NCBI RefSeq assembly: GCF_013044135.1
Contig: NZ_JABEPP010000003.1
Location: forward strand, 620,001 to 684,000
Direction of reading: 5' to 3'
Length of the DNA stretch: 64,000 nt
From: Enterovirga aerilata
GTDB lineage: Bacteria; Pseudomonadota; Alphaproteobacteria; Rhizobiales; Beijerinckiaceae
How positions within the stretch are numbered: the stretch's first letter is position 1; the number at the start of each line of letters is the position of its first letter. The translations under genes were made by a program, and so were the position numbers. The notes beneath the pieces were generated by a model. It did no database searches. It was not told the origin of the DNA and was given only the letters and a program-made list of their open reading frames with translations. This document shows positions 27,879 to 36,705 of the stretch, piece by piece.

Positions 27879-29159
27879 TCAGCCGAAGAGGGAGGGCAGC
27901 CAGAGCACGAGCCCCGGGATGTAGGTGACGAGCAGGAGGACGATGATCATCGGAATGTAGAAGACCATGATGGAGCGCGCGACGGCCTCCATGCTGACCT
28001 TTCCGATGGCGCAGCCGACCACCATCGTCGGCCCGACCGGCGGCGTCAGCAGCCCGATCCCGAGGTTGAGGATCATCACGATCCCGAAATGCACCGGATC
28101 GATACCGAAGGTCTTCAGCATCGGCATGAACAGCGGCGTGCAGATCAGCAGCATCGGCGCCAGATCCATGAAGGTGCCGAGCAGCAGAAGCAGGATGTTC
28201 ACCCAGAGGAGGAACATGTACTTGTTTTCGGAGATGTGGAGAAAGAACTCCGTCGCCTTCGCGGGCACCTGCATCAGCGCCATCATGTAGCCGAAGGCGA
28301 CCGAGAACCCGATCATGATCATGACCATGCCGACGGTCCGCACGACGCGGGCGAGCAGCAGCGGCACCTGGCTGAACTTGTAGTCGCGGTACACGAAGAG
28401 CGTGACGAGGAGGGCGTAGACGCAGGCGACCGCGCCGGATTCCGTCGGCGTGAACACGCCCGTGAGGATCCCGCCGATGATGATGACGACGGTGATCATG
28501 CCCCAGATCGAATCCAGGATGATCCTCAGCGCCTGCCGGAACGGAATGACCTCGCCCTTCGGGTAGCCCTCCCGGTGCGCGATGATGAGGCAGAGGATCA
28601 TCAGCGAGGCGCCGAGCATCAGGGCCGGGATGATGCCGCCGAGGAAGAGATGCGCGATGGAGATCGAGCCGCCTGCCGCCAGCGAGTAGATGACCATGTT
28701 GTGCGAGGGTGGCAGCAGCAGGGGCTGCAGCGAGCCCGAGATCGTCACGTTCACCGCGAAGAGCCGCGGATAGCCGTTGCGGATCATCTCGGGGATCATG
28801 ACCGAGCCGACGGAGGCTGTGTCGGCCACCGACGAGCCGGAGATCGCCCCGAAGAAGGTCGAGGCGAGGATGTTCACGAGCGCGAGTCCGCCGCGGATGA
28901 AGCCGACGAAGATCTTGGCGACGTTGATGAGGCGGGCGGCCATCCCGCCCTCGGCCATGATGGCGCCGGCCAGGACGAAGAAGGGAATGGCGAGGAGCGG
29001 GAAGTTGTCCATCCCGTCCGAGGTCTTCAGCATCACCGCCTCGAGCGGCAGGTCGATCCAGAGCGCGGCCAGGATGGAGGCGAGGCCGAGCGCATAGGCC
29101 ACCGGCACGCCGAGAAGGCAGATGATCGTGAAGCCGCCGAGGAGAACCAGGATGTCCAT
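27879..29159 (-). CDS. dctM: TRAP transporter large permease (DctM family), probable uronate importer
   Basis: Polytopic inner-membrane subunit of a tripartite ATP-independent transporter; 426 residues with about 12 hydrophobic segments. Family signatures include VPVAYALGLASILAALW, GAISGSSVADTASVGSVMIPEM, and NLGIGLLTPPVGPTMVVGCAIGK. The ATG at 29159 (MDILVLLGGFTIICLLG) is used because upstream in-frame sequence is the overlapping shadow of the small permease gene. Context with kduI and kduD suggests transport of unsaturated galacturonide or hexuronate. Confidence 0.93.
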   Translation of the reverse strand: MDILVLLGGFTIICLLGVPVAYALGLASILAALWIDLPLEAVMLKTSDGMDNFPLLAIPFFVLAGAIMAEGGMAARLINVAKIFVGFIRGGLALVNILASTFFGAISGSSVADTASVGSVMIPEMIRNGYPRLFAVNVTISGSLQPLLLPPSHNMVIYSLAAGGSISIAHLFLGGIIPALMLGASLMILCLIIAHREGYPKGEVIPFRQALRIILDSIWGMITVVIIIGGILTGVFTPTESGAVACVYALLVTLFVYRDYKFSQVPLLLARVVRTVGMVMIMIGFSVAFGYMMALMQVPAKATEFFLHISENKYMFLLWVNILLLLLGTFMDLAPMLLICTPLFMPMLKTFGIDPVHFGIVMILNLGIGLLTPPVGPTMVVGCAIGKVSMEAVARSIMVFYIPMIIVLLLVTYIPGLVLWLPSLFG

Positions 29160-29170
29160 AGGCGGTCCGG

Positions 29171-29689
29171 CTATTCGAGAGAGACGGTGGCGGTCGCGTC
29201 CTCCGGCTCGGCCGGGAACAGCGCGCCCGTCCAGAGCCGCTCGATGACGAAGAGGAGCGTGAGCAGGCCGGCGATCGGCACGGGCAGGTAGGACATCCCG
29301 ACCGTCACGACCGGGAACTCGCCGATCGTCTGGTACCAGGTGGTCTGGACGAGCGAGATGCCCCACCAGAGCATGAACACGTTGGTGGCGGCCATGCAGA
29401 GCTCGATCACGACCCCGAGCGCCACCTTGGCCGGGCCGTGCAGCAGGCCGGGGATGATGCCGACCCCGATATGCAGATATTCCCGGTAGCAGACGACGGC
29501 GGAGAGGAACGCGAGGACGATCATCAGCAGCACGGCGAGCGGCTCAGGCCAGGACGCGGCGCTGTTCAGCGCGTAGCGGGTGAAGACGCCCCACGGGATG
29601 ATGATCGCGATCACGGCGAGGCAGACGCCGCACACCACGAGGCAGGCGCGATGGATGGCATCCATCGCCCGGATGTAGCTGGCTTGCAA
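29171..29689 (-). CDS. dctQ: TRAP transporter small permease (DctQ family)
   Basis: A 172-residue membrane protein with four hydrophobic segments and DctQ features: VCLAVIAIIIPWGVFTRYALNSAASWPEPLAVLLMIVLAFLSAV and the YREYLHIGVGIIPGLL motif. It forms the membrane complex with the large permease. It stands 11 bases upstream of dctM in transcription order; a 126-base repeat separates it from dctP. Confidence 0.92.
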   Translation of the reverse strand: MQASYIRAMDAIHRACLVVCGVCLAVIAIIIPWGVFTRYALNSAASWPEPLAVLLMIVLAFLSAVVCYREYLHIGVGIIPGLLHGPAKVALGVVIELCMAATNVFMLWWGISLVQTTWYQTIGEFPVVTVGMSYLPVPIAGLLTLLFVIERLWTGALFPAEPEDATATVSLE

Positions 29690-29724
29690 TCGAGGCTCCT
29701 TGCGCTGGTGCTTCGCCTCCGCCC

Positions 29725-29850
29725 GTCATTCCAGGATTCGCCGCAGGCGAAGACCCGGAACCCATGGCTTGGCTGGACGAGGGAGAGCGCCGCTGGGCCT
29801 CGCTCACCTGGTCGTGGGTTCCGGGTTCTGCTTCGCAGCCCCGGAATGAC
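29725..29850. repeat. Interspersed inverted-repeat element between dctP and dctQ
   Basis: A 126-base element with inverted ends: GTCATTCC at 29725 matches GGAATGAC ending at 29850, and ACCCGGAACCCA near 29754-29765 matches TGGGTTCCGGGTT near 29815. The middle is GC-rich without a gene. Units of the form GTCATTCC...CCCGGAACCCA are frequent dispersed repeats in Hyphomicrobiales. It interrupts the transporter operon between the binding-protein gene and the small permease. Confidence 0.72.
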
Positions 29851-29861
29851 AAGGGCGCCGC

Positions 29862-30854
29862 CTATTGTATGGCCTGAATACGCTGCACGAGCACTGTGTG
29901 CTTCGCACCGTACTTGTCCCAGACCGGCTTCACGGCATCCTGGAACGGCTTCTTGTCGGTAAAGGTGACGACCTCGATCCCCGCGTCCCTGATCTTCTTC
30001 ATCGATTCCGCGACGCGCTGGTCCCAGAGCTGACGCTGCTCCAGCTGGGCCTCGGCCGAGAACTTGCGGATGAGCTCCTGGTCGTCCTTCGACAGGCCGT
30101 CCCAGATCCGCTTCGAGAACACCAGGATCTCCGGGATGATCAGGTGCTCGGTCATCGAGTAATGCTTGGCGATCGTGTAATGGCCGAATGAATCGTAGCT
30201 CGGCGGATTGTTCTCCGCACCGTCCACGACGCCGGTCTGCAGCGCGCTGTAGACCTGGTCCATGCCCATCGCGACGCCGTTGCCGCCGAGCGCGTTCATC
30301 GTCTCGACGAAGAGCGGATTGCCCATCATCCGGATCTTGAGGCCTTTCAGGTCCTCCACCGTGCGGACGGGGCGCTTGGTGTTGTAGACATTGCGCGAGC
30401 CGCCATCCATCCAGCAGAGGCCGATGAGGCGGGCCTGCGGATTGGTGGTGATCTTGTCGAGGAGCTCCTTGCCGATCTCGCCGTCGATCACCTTGCGCAT
30501 ATGCGCGACGTCGCGGAAGACGAAGGGCAGGTTGAAGACGTTCACCTCGTCCACGATCGAGCCGACCACGCCGACGCTGACCCGGGCGAAGGCGAGCGCG
30601 CCGACCTGCGCCTGCTCCAGCGCCTCCTTCTCGCCGCCGAGCTGCATGGACGGGAACATCTGCACGGTGAGCCGGCCGTTGGTGGCCTGATCGAGCTTCT
30701 TGCCCAGCCGCTGCACGGCTTCCACCGTCGGATAGCCGAGCGGATGCACGTCGCTCGCCTTGAGCACCATCTTGCTCTGGGCCGCCGCACGGCCGGGCGC
30801 CGTTGCGCCGAGTGCGCCGGCGCCGAGCAGGGACAGAACCGTTCTGCGCTTCAT
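29862..30854 (-). CDS. dctP: TRAP transporter periplasmic substrate-binding protein (DctP family)
   Basis: Solute receptor of 330 residues with an N-terminal leader (MKRRTVLSLLGAGALGATAPGRAAAQ, twin-basic and Tat-like). The DctP fold segments are GRLTVQMFPSMQLGGEKEALEQ, RPVRTVEDLKGLKIRMMGNPLFVETMNALGG (substrate carboxylate arginine in KIRMMGN) and VDGAENNPPSYDSFGHY. The ATG at 30854 is used since upstream in-frame residues are not signal-like. It is the first gene of the uronate operon and is divergent from the GntR regulator. Confidence 0.93.
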   Translation of the reverse strand: MKRRTVLSLLGAGALGATAPGRAAAQSKMVLKASDVHPLGYPTVEAVQRLGKKLDQATNGRLTVQMFPSMQLGGEKEALEQAQVGALAFARVSVGVVGSIVDEVNVFNLPFVFRDVAHMRKVIDGEIGKELLDKITTNPQARLIGLCWMDGGSRNVYNTKRPVRTVEDLKGLKIRMMGNPLFVETMNALGGNGVAMGMDQVYSALQTGVVDGAENNPPSYDSFGHYTIAKHYSMTEHLIIPEILVFSKRIWDGLSKDDQELIRKFSAEAQLEQRQLWDQRVAESMKKIRDAGIEVVTFTDKKPFQDAVKPVWDKYGAKHTVLVQRIQAIQ

Positions 30855-30939
30855 CGTCGTTTCCTCCGTCGGCCTCTCGGGCCCGTCCTCTGCCTTCCGC
30901 CGGGTTTGTCCCGGGCCGGCTGGCGTTGTCGCCACAGAC

Positions 30940-30959
30940 TTGTATGGTAGTGTCGACAA
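30940..30959. promoter_or_regulatory. Candidate operator between dctP and the GntR gene
   Basis: In the 132-base divergent region, TTGT at 30940 and ACAA at 30956-30959 frame an AT-richer core (TATGGTAGTGTCG). The spacing is typical of GntR/FCD operators, but symmetry is limited to the outer bases and the match is not strong. An AAGGAGG ribosome site for the regulator follows at about 30974. Confidence 0.35.
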
Positions 30960-30986
30960 AGCTGAAGGACTGTCAAGGAGGATTCG

Positions 30987-31667
30987 TTGGCCGGGAACGG
31001 CTCAGGTGCGACGGCAGGGTCGGCGGCCCAGCGGCTCGAGACGGAGCTGAAGCGCGCGATCGTGGGGCTCGAGCTGCGGCCTGGCACCCGGCTGTCGGAA
31101 TCCGAGATCGCCGACCGTCACGGCGTGTCCCGGCAGCCGGCCCGCGAGGCGCTGATCGCGCTCTCGCGCATGCGCCTTGTCGAGGTGCTGCCCCAGCGCG
31201 GCACGGTGGTGACCAAGATCTCGGTAGGCCGCCTCATGCAGGCGCGCTTCGTGCGCGAGGCGGTGGAGACCGCGGTGGTCCGCCGCGCCTGCGATGCCTT
31301 CGACCGGGACGCGCGCGAGCGCATCGACGGCTTCATCGACGTGCAGGAGCGCTTCGCCTCCGCCGGCGATCACGACAGCTTCCAGCGCTACGATGAACTC
31401 TTCCACATCGCGCTGGCCGAGGGCGCAGGCTGCCCGCTGGCCTGGGAGGTCGTGCGGGACATCAAGACCCATATGGACCGGCTTTGCCAGCTCACCCTAT
31501 TCGACGCGCCCGCCATGCTGGCGCTGGTCGAGCAGCACCGGACGATCATCAGGGCGATCGACGCAGGCGATCCGGACGGCGCGGCCGAAGCCATGCGGCA
31601 GCATCTCACCGAAATCCTCCGGGCGATGCCGCGCGTGGAGGCGGAGAACCCCGAGCTTTTCGAGTGA
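30987..31667 (+). CDS. GntR/FadR-family transcriptional regulator of the uronate operon
   Basis: A 226-residue repressor with an N-terminal winged helix (residues ~15-80: RPGTRLSESEIADRHGVSRQPAREALIALSRMRLVEVLPQRGTVV) and a C-terminal FCD effector domain. The FCD metal/ligand positions are in RYDELFHIALAEGAG and EQHRTIIRAIDAGDPDGAAEAMRQHL. It starts with TTG at 30987 behind a strong AAGGAGG. Divergent from dctP-dctQ-dctM-kduI-kduD-cupin, it most likely represses that operon until a uronate intermediate binds. Confidence 0.87.
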   Translation: MAGNGSGATAGSAAQRLETELKRAIVGLELRPGTRLSESEIADRHGVSRQPAREALIALSRMRLVEVLPQRGTVVTKISVGRLMQARFVREAVETAVVRRACDAFDRDARERIDGFIDVQERFASAGDHDSFQRYDELFHIALAEGAGCPLAWEVVRDIKTHMDRLCQLTLFDAPAMLALVEQHRTIIRAIDAGDPDGAAEAMRQHLTEILRAMPRVEAENPELFE

Positions 31668-31676
31668 GCTTCGGGG

Positions 31677-34019
31677 TCAGGACGGCATCAGCACGATCCG
31701 CAGTTCGGCCGCCGCATCCACCGCCTCGCGGGAATAGAGCAGCGGCAGGTACTGGCGGGAGGCCCAGAGCGGCGCGAGGTCGTCGTAATGCGGCGAGCGC
31801 GGGTCGCCGGACTGGCCCGGCGCGTTGATGAACCAGCTCCCGTCCCAGTTGCCGACATCCAGCACCATGCGGAAGGAGGCGCCCGCCACGGCGCGGAAAT
31901 CGCTCTGGCGGTAGCGTGTGTTCATCACGGTCGAGCCCGATCCGCCCTTCGCCAGCGGCCCGACATCGCGCAATTCGGCGGCCTCCGGCAGGACGGCGCC
32001 GAGCGGGTGCTCGAAATGGCCGTGATGGAGATCGCCCCAGCGCCAGCCCTTCGGATCGGCGCCGAGGAGCGTCTGACAGGCGGCGTAGGCGTCGGCCAGC
32101 GTGGCGACGAGGAGCTCGGTCCGGTCCTGCTCGTCGCGTATCCAGGGCCGCAGCCCGGGCCGCTCCAGCGCGGCCAGCAGGCTTTCGTGGTCGCCGGGCG
32201 ACAGCAATGCGCGGACGGCCGGGTCGGGCGCCGCGCGGGCCAACAGCGCGGGTTTCAGGTGCCTGGTCCACCAGACCTCGAAGAGGGCGGCGGGGCCGCT
32301 GTCCTCGTGCAGATGCCCGTCCCAGCCGGAGAGAAGCTGGAGGGCGGGGGAGAGCGCACCCTCCTTCGGCATCAGCTTCAGGAGGCGCAGCGCGGGCAGC
32401 GACAGGTCATCCGTCTGAAGCCGCATAGAGGCTTCGACCGTGTGGGCCGTATCCTGGCCGAGCACCGCCTTGATCCGGTCTGCCCGCGCATACTCGAACC
32501 ACTCGTAGCCGAGCTTCACCTCCTCGGCCGGGAAGCCGGGCGGCAGGTTCATCTCGTTCGCGGTGGCGACGAAACCGGACGGGGGATTGACCGAGCGCGG
32601 CAGCTCCGAAGGATCGTGGAACCCGTCCCATTCGTAGCGGCCATCGCCCGGCACGGGCAGCAGGCCGTCGTGGTTGGGCCGGAGGGGGGCGAGTCCCGAA
32701 GCGTACCAGGCGATGTTCCCCGCGACATCGGCATAGACCTGATTGCCGGGCGGCACGTTCCAATGCCGGATGGCCGCCTCGAAGGCCTCCGGAGACCGGG
32801 CTTCCATCGAGCCGATGCTCGCCAGGTAGGCGGCGCTGCCCGGCTCGAGCCAGACGGTCCTGACCGCAAAGGCGCGATGGCGGGCGTGGTCCTCGTGGAC
32901 GACAGGGCCGTGGCGGGTGAACTTGAGGGTCACCTCTTGGTCCGGGGCTCCCTTCACCGCGATCGTTTCGACGACGGTGCGCATCCGCTCCTGCCCGTCG
33001 CCGAAGCGGTACAGGTCCGGATCGCCCGGATCTGTCTCGTAGACGATCAGGTCCTCCTGGTCGGTCGGGAAGATGGTCATCGAGAAGGCCGAATGGCCAT
33101 TATGGCCGAAGGAGATGCCGGGCAGGACCGGCTCGCCCGCGCCGATGACGTCCAGGCCTGGCGCGGTCAGGTGCACCAGGTAGCGCAGCGACGGGAGCTG
33201 GTAGGTCCGGTGAGGGTCGCTGCCGAGGATCGGCCGGCCGGTCGCGGTCCGCGCCGGCGCGACCGCCCAGTTGTTCGACCCGTCCTCCGGCGCGGAAGGG
33301 TCGAGGAACACGGTGCCGAACTCGTCCACCTTGCGCCAGCGGGGGCCGTCGGCGAGGGTCGCCGAAAGCCGCTCGGGCGAGAAGGTCACCGGCGCGGTCG
33401 CGAGCTTGAAGTCGTCGAGCACCCGGGCGGTCACGGCAGACGGATCGAGCCCCTTCGGGATGCGGATCTCGTGCGGCGGATCGATGGAGCGCCGGGCGAG
33501 ATCGGTCTCGAGGTCGGCCTTCGCGAGCACCTGGGCGCGCAGCGCCTCCGACAGGACGTTCGCGACGAGGGCATGCGAGCGGATCCGGACCACGTCCTCC
33601 GCCGCCCAGCGGCCCGGGCGCGTGCCCAGGGCGGCGAATTCCGGCGGCATCAGCTCCGGCTCGCGCCCCGCCAGCCCGATGAAGGCGTTTATGCCGTCCA
33701 CGAAGGCCTGGACGATCTCGCGCAGGTCCGGGACGCCATAGGCGCGCCATTCCGCATCCATGTCGCCGCGGTACAGGAAGAGGCGCGCGGCGCGATCCTG
33801 CTCAAGGTAGCCCGGCCCGAAATCCGAAGCGAGCAGGCCGAGCCCGCGCTTACGCCAGAGATCGATCTGCCAGAGCCGGTCGCGAGCCGCGTTGAAGCCC
33901 TGGGCGAAGAACAGGTCGCGGCGCGAGCCCGCCCGGATATGCGCGACGCCATAGCGGTCGACGAGGATCTCTGCGGGAGCGGACAGGCCCGCGGTTTCAT
34001 AGGTCTTGCTTGCGGTCAC
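31677..34019 (-). CDS. Penicillin-acylase-family Ntn hydrolase (amidase/acylase), substrate unknown
   Basis: A 780-residue precursor normally self-cleaved into alpha and beta chains. The N-terminal nucleophile serine is in EDGSNNWAV (S248), preceded by a spacer region. The alpha part has VDRYGVAHIRAGSRRDLFFAQGFNAARDRLWQIDLWRKRGLG, and the beta part TRHGPVVH, PPGNQVYADVAGNIAWYASG and NEMNLPP, as in family members that hydrolyse beta-lactams, acyl-homoserine lactones or related amides. No signal peptide is seen at the N-terminus (MTASKTYETAGLSAPAEIL), unlike most periplasmic members. It converges on the GntR gene and is divergent from the CoxL-like gene. Confidence 0.88.
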   Translation of the reverse strand: MTASKTYETAGLSAPAEILVDRYGVAHIRAGSRRDLFFAQGFNAARDRLWQIDLWRKRGLGLLASDFGPGYLEQDRAARLFLYRGDMDAEWRAYGVPDLREIVQAFVDGINAFIGLAGREPELMPPEFAALGTRPGRWAAEDVVRIRSHALVANVLSEALRAQVLAKADLETDLARRSIDPPHEIRIPKGLDPSAVTARVLDDFKLATAPVTFSPERLSATLADGPRWRKVDEFGTVFLDPSAPEDGSNNWAVAPARTATGRPILGSDPHRTYQLPSLRYLVHLTAPGLDVIGAGEPVLPGISFGHNGHSAFSMTIFPTDQEDLIVYETDPGDPDLYRFGDGQERMRTVVETIAVKGAPDQEVTLKFTRHGPVVHEDHARHRAFAVRTVWLEPGSAAYLASIGSMEARSPEAFEAAIRHWNVPPGNQVYADVAGNIAWYASGLAPLRPNHDGLLPVPGDGRYEWDGFHDPSELPRSVNPPSGFVATANEMNLPPGFPAEEVKLGYEWFEYARADRIKAVLGQDTAHTVEASMRLQTDDLSLPALRLLKLMPKEGALSPALQLLSGWDGHLHEDSGPAALFEVWWTRHLKPALLARAAPDPAVRALLSPGDHESLLAALERPGLRPWIRDEQDRTELLVATLADAYAACQTLLGADPKGWRWGDLHHGHFEHPLGAVLPEAAELRDVGPLAKGGSGSTVMNTRYRQSDFRAVAGASFRMVLDVGNWDGSWFINAPGQSGDPRSPHYDDLAPLWASRQYLPLLYSREAVDAAAELRIVLMPS

Positions 34020-34153
34020 GCTGGCGCTCGCGCGTGGGTGGCAGGTGAGGCGCTGCGCCGCGGGCGGCGCAGGCGGACCATAGCGGCGCCCTCCTGCGTC
34101 GGCTATCCGAACGCGGGCGGGGCGGCGGGGCAGGCGAGGACGGCTGAGTCGCG

Positions 34154-36487
34154 ATGAGACACGAGTTCGAAGCGGCGCCCGAGCGGGGGCGTTCCCGGCG
34201 GCGGCTCGAGGACGAGCGCTTTCTGACCGGGCGCGGCCGGTTCGTGGACGATTTCGCCGAGCCCGGCCAGCTTTTCGGCCATGTCCTGCGCTCGCCCATG
34301 GCGCATGCGCGCATCCTCGCGATCGGCGCGGCAGCCGCGCGTGAGGCCTCCGGCGTGGTCGCGGTCTTCACCGGTGCGGATCTCGAGGCCGAGGGCCTGG
34401 GTCCGCTTCCCTGCAGCGCCAAGGTCGCAACCGTCTCGCCGCTCGTCGTCCCGCCGCGCCATGCGCTCGCGCGGGAGCGCGTCCGGCATGTCGGCGATCC
34501 GGTCGCCTTCGTGGTGGCCGAAACCGCGGAAGCGGCGCGCGATGCGGCCGAGCTGATCGAGGTGACCTATGAGGAGTTGCCTGCGGTCGTGGATTGCGCG
34601 GCCGCGCTCGAATCCGGCGCGCCGCTCGTCTGGGACGAGGTCCCCGGCAACGAGGCGTTCCGCTTCCTGAAGGGCGACCGCGCGGCCGTGGACGAGGCCT
34701 TCGCCCGGGCTGCGACCGTGGTCGAGATCGAGCTGGTGAACAATCGGCTCGTGGTCGCGCCCCTCGAGCCGCGCGCCGGGATCGGCCGATACGATCCGGA
34801 GCGGGAGAGCTTCGAACTCATTCTCTCCGGCCAGGCGGTCCACGACATCCGCCGCGAGCTTGCCGCGGACGTTTTCCGGGTCCCCGAGGAGAAGATCCAG
34901 CTCGTCGCGCCGGATGTCGGCGGCGGGTTCGGAATGAAGAACGTGCTCCACCCCGAATGGGTGCTGCTGCTCTTTGCGGCGCGCCGGCTTGGCCGGCCGG
35001 TGCGCTGGAGCTCCGACCGGACGGAGGATTTCGTCAGTTCGGTCCAGGGGCGCGACAATCACACCCGCGCGCGCCTCGCGCTCGATGCGGAAGCCCGATT
35101 TCTTGCGCTCGACGTGGCGACGGTTGCGGATATGGGCGCCTATTTCTCCTCGCTCGGCCCCGCCATCCCGACCAATCCCGCCTCGACCGCCATGGGCGGC
35201 GTCTACGACATTCCCGCCATCTTCATGGACGTCCGCGGGGCCTTCACGAATACCGTCCCGGTCGACGCATACCGGGGTGCCGGGAAGCCCGAAGCGAACT
35301 ACATCGTCGAGCGGCTTGCCGATCTAGCCGCTCGCCGGATCGGTATCAGCCCCGCCGAGATTCGCCGGCGGAACATCATCCGCAGCTTCCCCCACGTCAC
35401 CCCGATGGGGATGACGATCGAGAAGGGCGCGTTCGGAGACAGTCTGGACCGCGCGCTCGCGGCGGCGGCTGCGGAGAGCTTCGAGCCGCGCCGGCAGGAT
35501 TCCGCCGGGCGGGGGATGCTGCGCGGGCTCGGCCTTGCCTGCTTCCTGGAGACTGCGCGCGGGGCGCCCGGCGAATGGGCGCGGGTGGCGTTCGAGCCGG
35601 ACGGGACCGTGACCTTGCTCGTCGGCACGCAGTCGAACGGCCAGGGACACGAGACGAGCTTTCCGCAGATCGCCGCCGACCTTCTGGGTCTGCCGGTCGA
35701 AAGCTTCCGCTATGTCCAGGCCGACACGCGGCGCGTCCGCAAGGGGTCCGGCCATGGCGGCGCGCGCTCGCTGCACCAGGGCGGGACCGCGATGGTTCGC
35801 GCCATCGAAGCGCTGCTTGACAGGGCGCGGCTCATCGCGGCGCAACTCCTCCAGGCATCCCCGGAGGAGCTCCGGTTCGAGGGAGGATCCTTTGCTGCGA
35901 GCGGGGAGGGGCGCTCGGTCGCGATCGGATCCGTCGCGGCGGCGGCCCGCGATCCGGAGCAGCTTCCGCCGGGCTTCGAGCCGGGGCTCTTCGGGGAGGT
36001 CGACAATCCGCTCGACCTCGTCACCTACCCGAACGGCTGCCACGTCGCGGAGGTCGAGATCGACCGGGAGACGGGGGAGCTTTCCATCCTCCGATACGTC
36101 GCGGTCGACGATTACGGAACCCTGGTCAACCCGATGCTGACCGAGGGGCAGGTCCAGGGAGGCCTTGTCCAGGGAATCGGGCAGGCGGCCTTCGAGCGGG
36201 TCGTCTACGACGGGCGATCGGGCCAGCTCCTGACCGCCTCGCTGATGGACTACCAACTCCCGCGCGCGGCCGACCTGCCGCCCCTCGAGGTGCTGTTCAA
36301 TCCCGTGCCGAGCCGCGCGAACCCGCTCGGCGTGAAGGGCTCCGGCCAGGCCGGCTGCATCGCGGCGCCCCAGACGGTGATGAACGCCATCCTGGACGCG
36401 CTCGCGCCGCTCGGGATCGAGAGCTTCGACATGCCGGCGACGCCCGAGCGGCTCTGGCGCGCGATCCGGACGGCCCGGCAGGCGTGA
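34154..36487 (+). CDS. CoxL-like molybdopterin-binding protein with altered catalytic residue (orphan)
   Basis: Xanthine-oxidase-family large subunit of 777 residues. The first domain starts RRLEDERFLTGRGRFVDDF. Mo-cofactor motifs are PDVGGGFGMKNVLHPEW, VDAYRGAGKPEANYIVERL (form II-like AYRGAG, not the AYxCSFR of true CO dehydrogenase) and GGARSLHQGG. The usual catalytic glutamate (GEAG) is replaced by glutamine in GVKGSGQAGC, residue 732. No FAD (CoxM) or Fe-S (CoxS) subunit gene is adjacent: a hydrolase gene lies upstream on the other strand and a TPR-methyltransferase gene downstream. It has no signal peptide. An enzyme of unknown specificity, or a non-canonical or inactive homologue. Confidence 0.85.
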   Translation: MRHEFEAAPERGRSRRRLEDERFLTGRGRFVDDFAEPGQLFGHVLRSPMAHARILAIGAAAAREASGVVAVFTGADLEAEGLGPLPCSAKVATVSPLVVPPRHALARERVRHVGDPVAFVVAETAEAARDAAELIEVTYEELPAVVDCAAALESGAPLVWDEVPGNEAFRFLKGDRAAVDEAFARAATVVEIELVNNRLVVAPLEPRAGIGRYDPERESFELILSGQAVHDIRRELAADVFRVPEEKIQLVAPDVGGGFGMKNVLHPEWVLLLFAARRLGRPVRWSSDRTEDFVSSVQGRDNHTRARLALDAEARFLALDVATVADMGAYFSSLGPAIPTNPASTAMGGVYDIPAIFMDVRGAFTNTVPVDAYRGAGKPEANYIVERLADLAARRIGISPAEIRRRNIIRSFPHVTPMGMTIEKGAFGDSLDRALAAAAAESFEPRRQDSAGRGMLRGLGLACFLETARGAPGEWARVAFEPDGTVTLLVGTQSNGQGHETSFPQIAADLLGLPVESFRYVQADTRRVRKGSGHGGARSLHQGGTAMVRAIEALLDRARLIAAQLLQASPEELRFEGGSFAASGEGRSVAIGSVAAAARDPEQLPPGFEPGLFGEVDNPLDLVTYPNGCHVAEVEIDRETGELSILRYVAVDDYGTLVNPMLTEGQVQGGLVQGIGQAAFERVVYDGRSGQLLTASLMDYQLPRAADLPPLEVLFNPVPSRANPLGVKGSGQAGCIAAPQTVMNAILDALAPLGIESFDMPATPERLWRAIRTARQA

Positions 36488-36705
36488 CCGTTTGCGGAGC
36501 CCGGTCGGTGCGACCCCAGCCAGCCGGCGTCGCTGGCACCGATCTGGCCGAGATCGGCCGGGCCTTCGCCCTCACGCGCTGCCGCATACTCGCAGACCGC
36601 CAAGCCGCCGAGGCCTCCGGTCCCATATGACCTGACCCGGACAGCGACTTGCCCGGGCCGCCGCGCCGCGCTCTCATTGGGCGGCCGGGCCGGAGGCGGA
36701 GCGAC

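Noticed and set aside
34154-36487. True CO dehydrogenase large subunit (CoxL form I)
   Set aside because: The diagnostic AYxCSFR loop is absent (AYRGAGK instead) and coxM/coxS are not adjacent.
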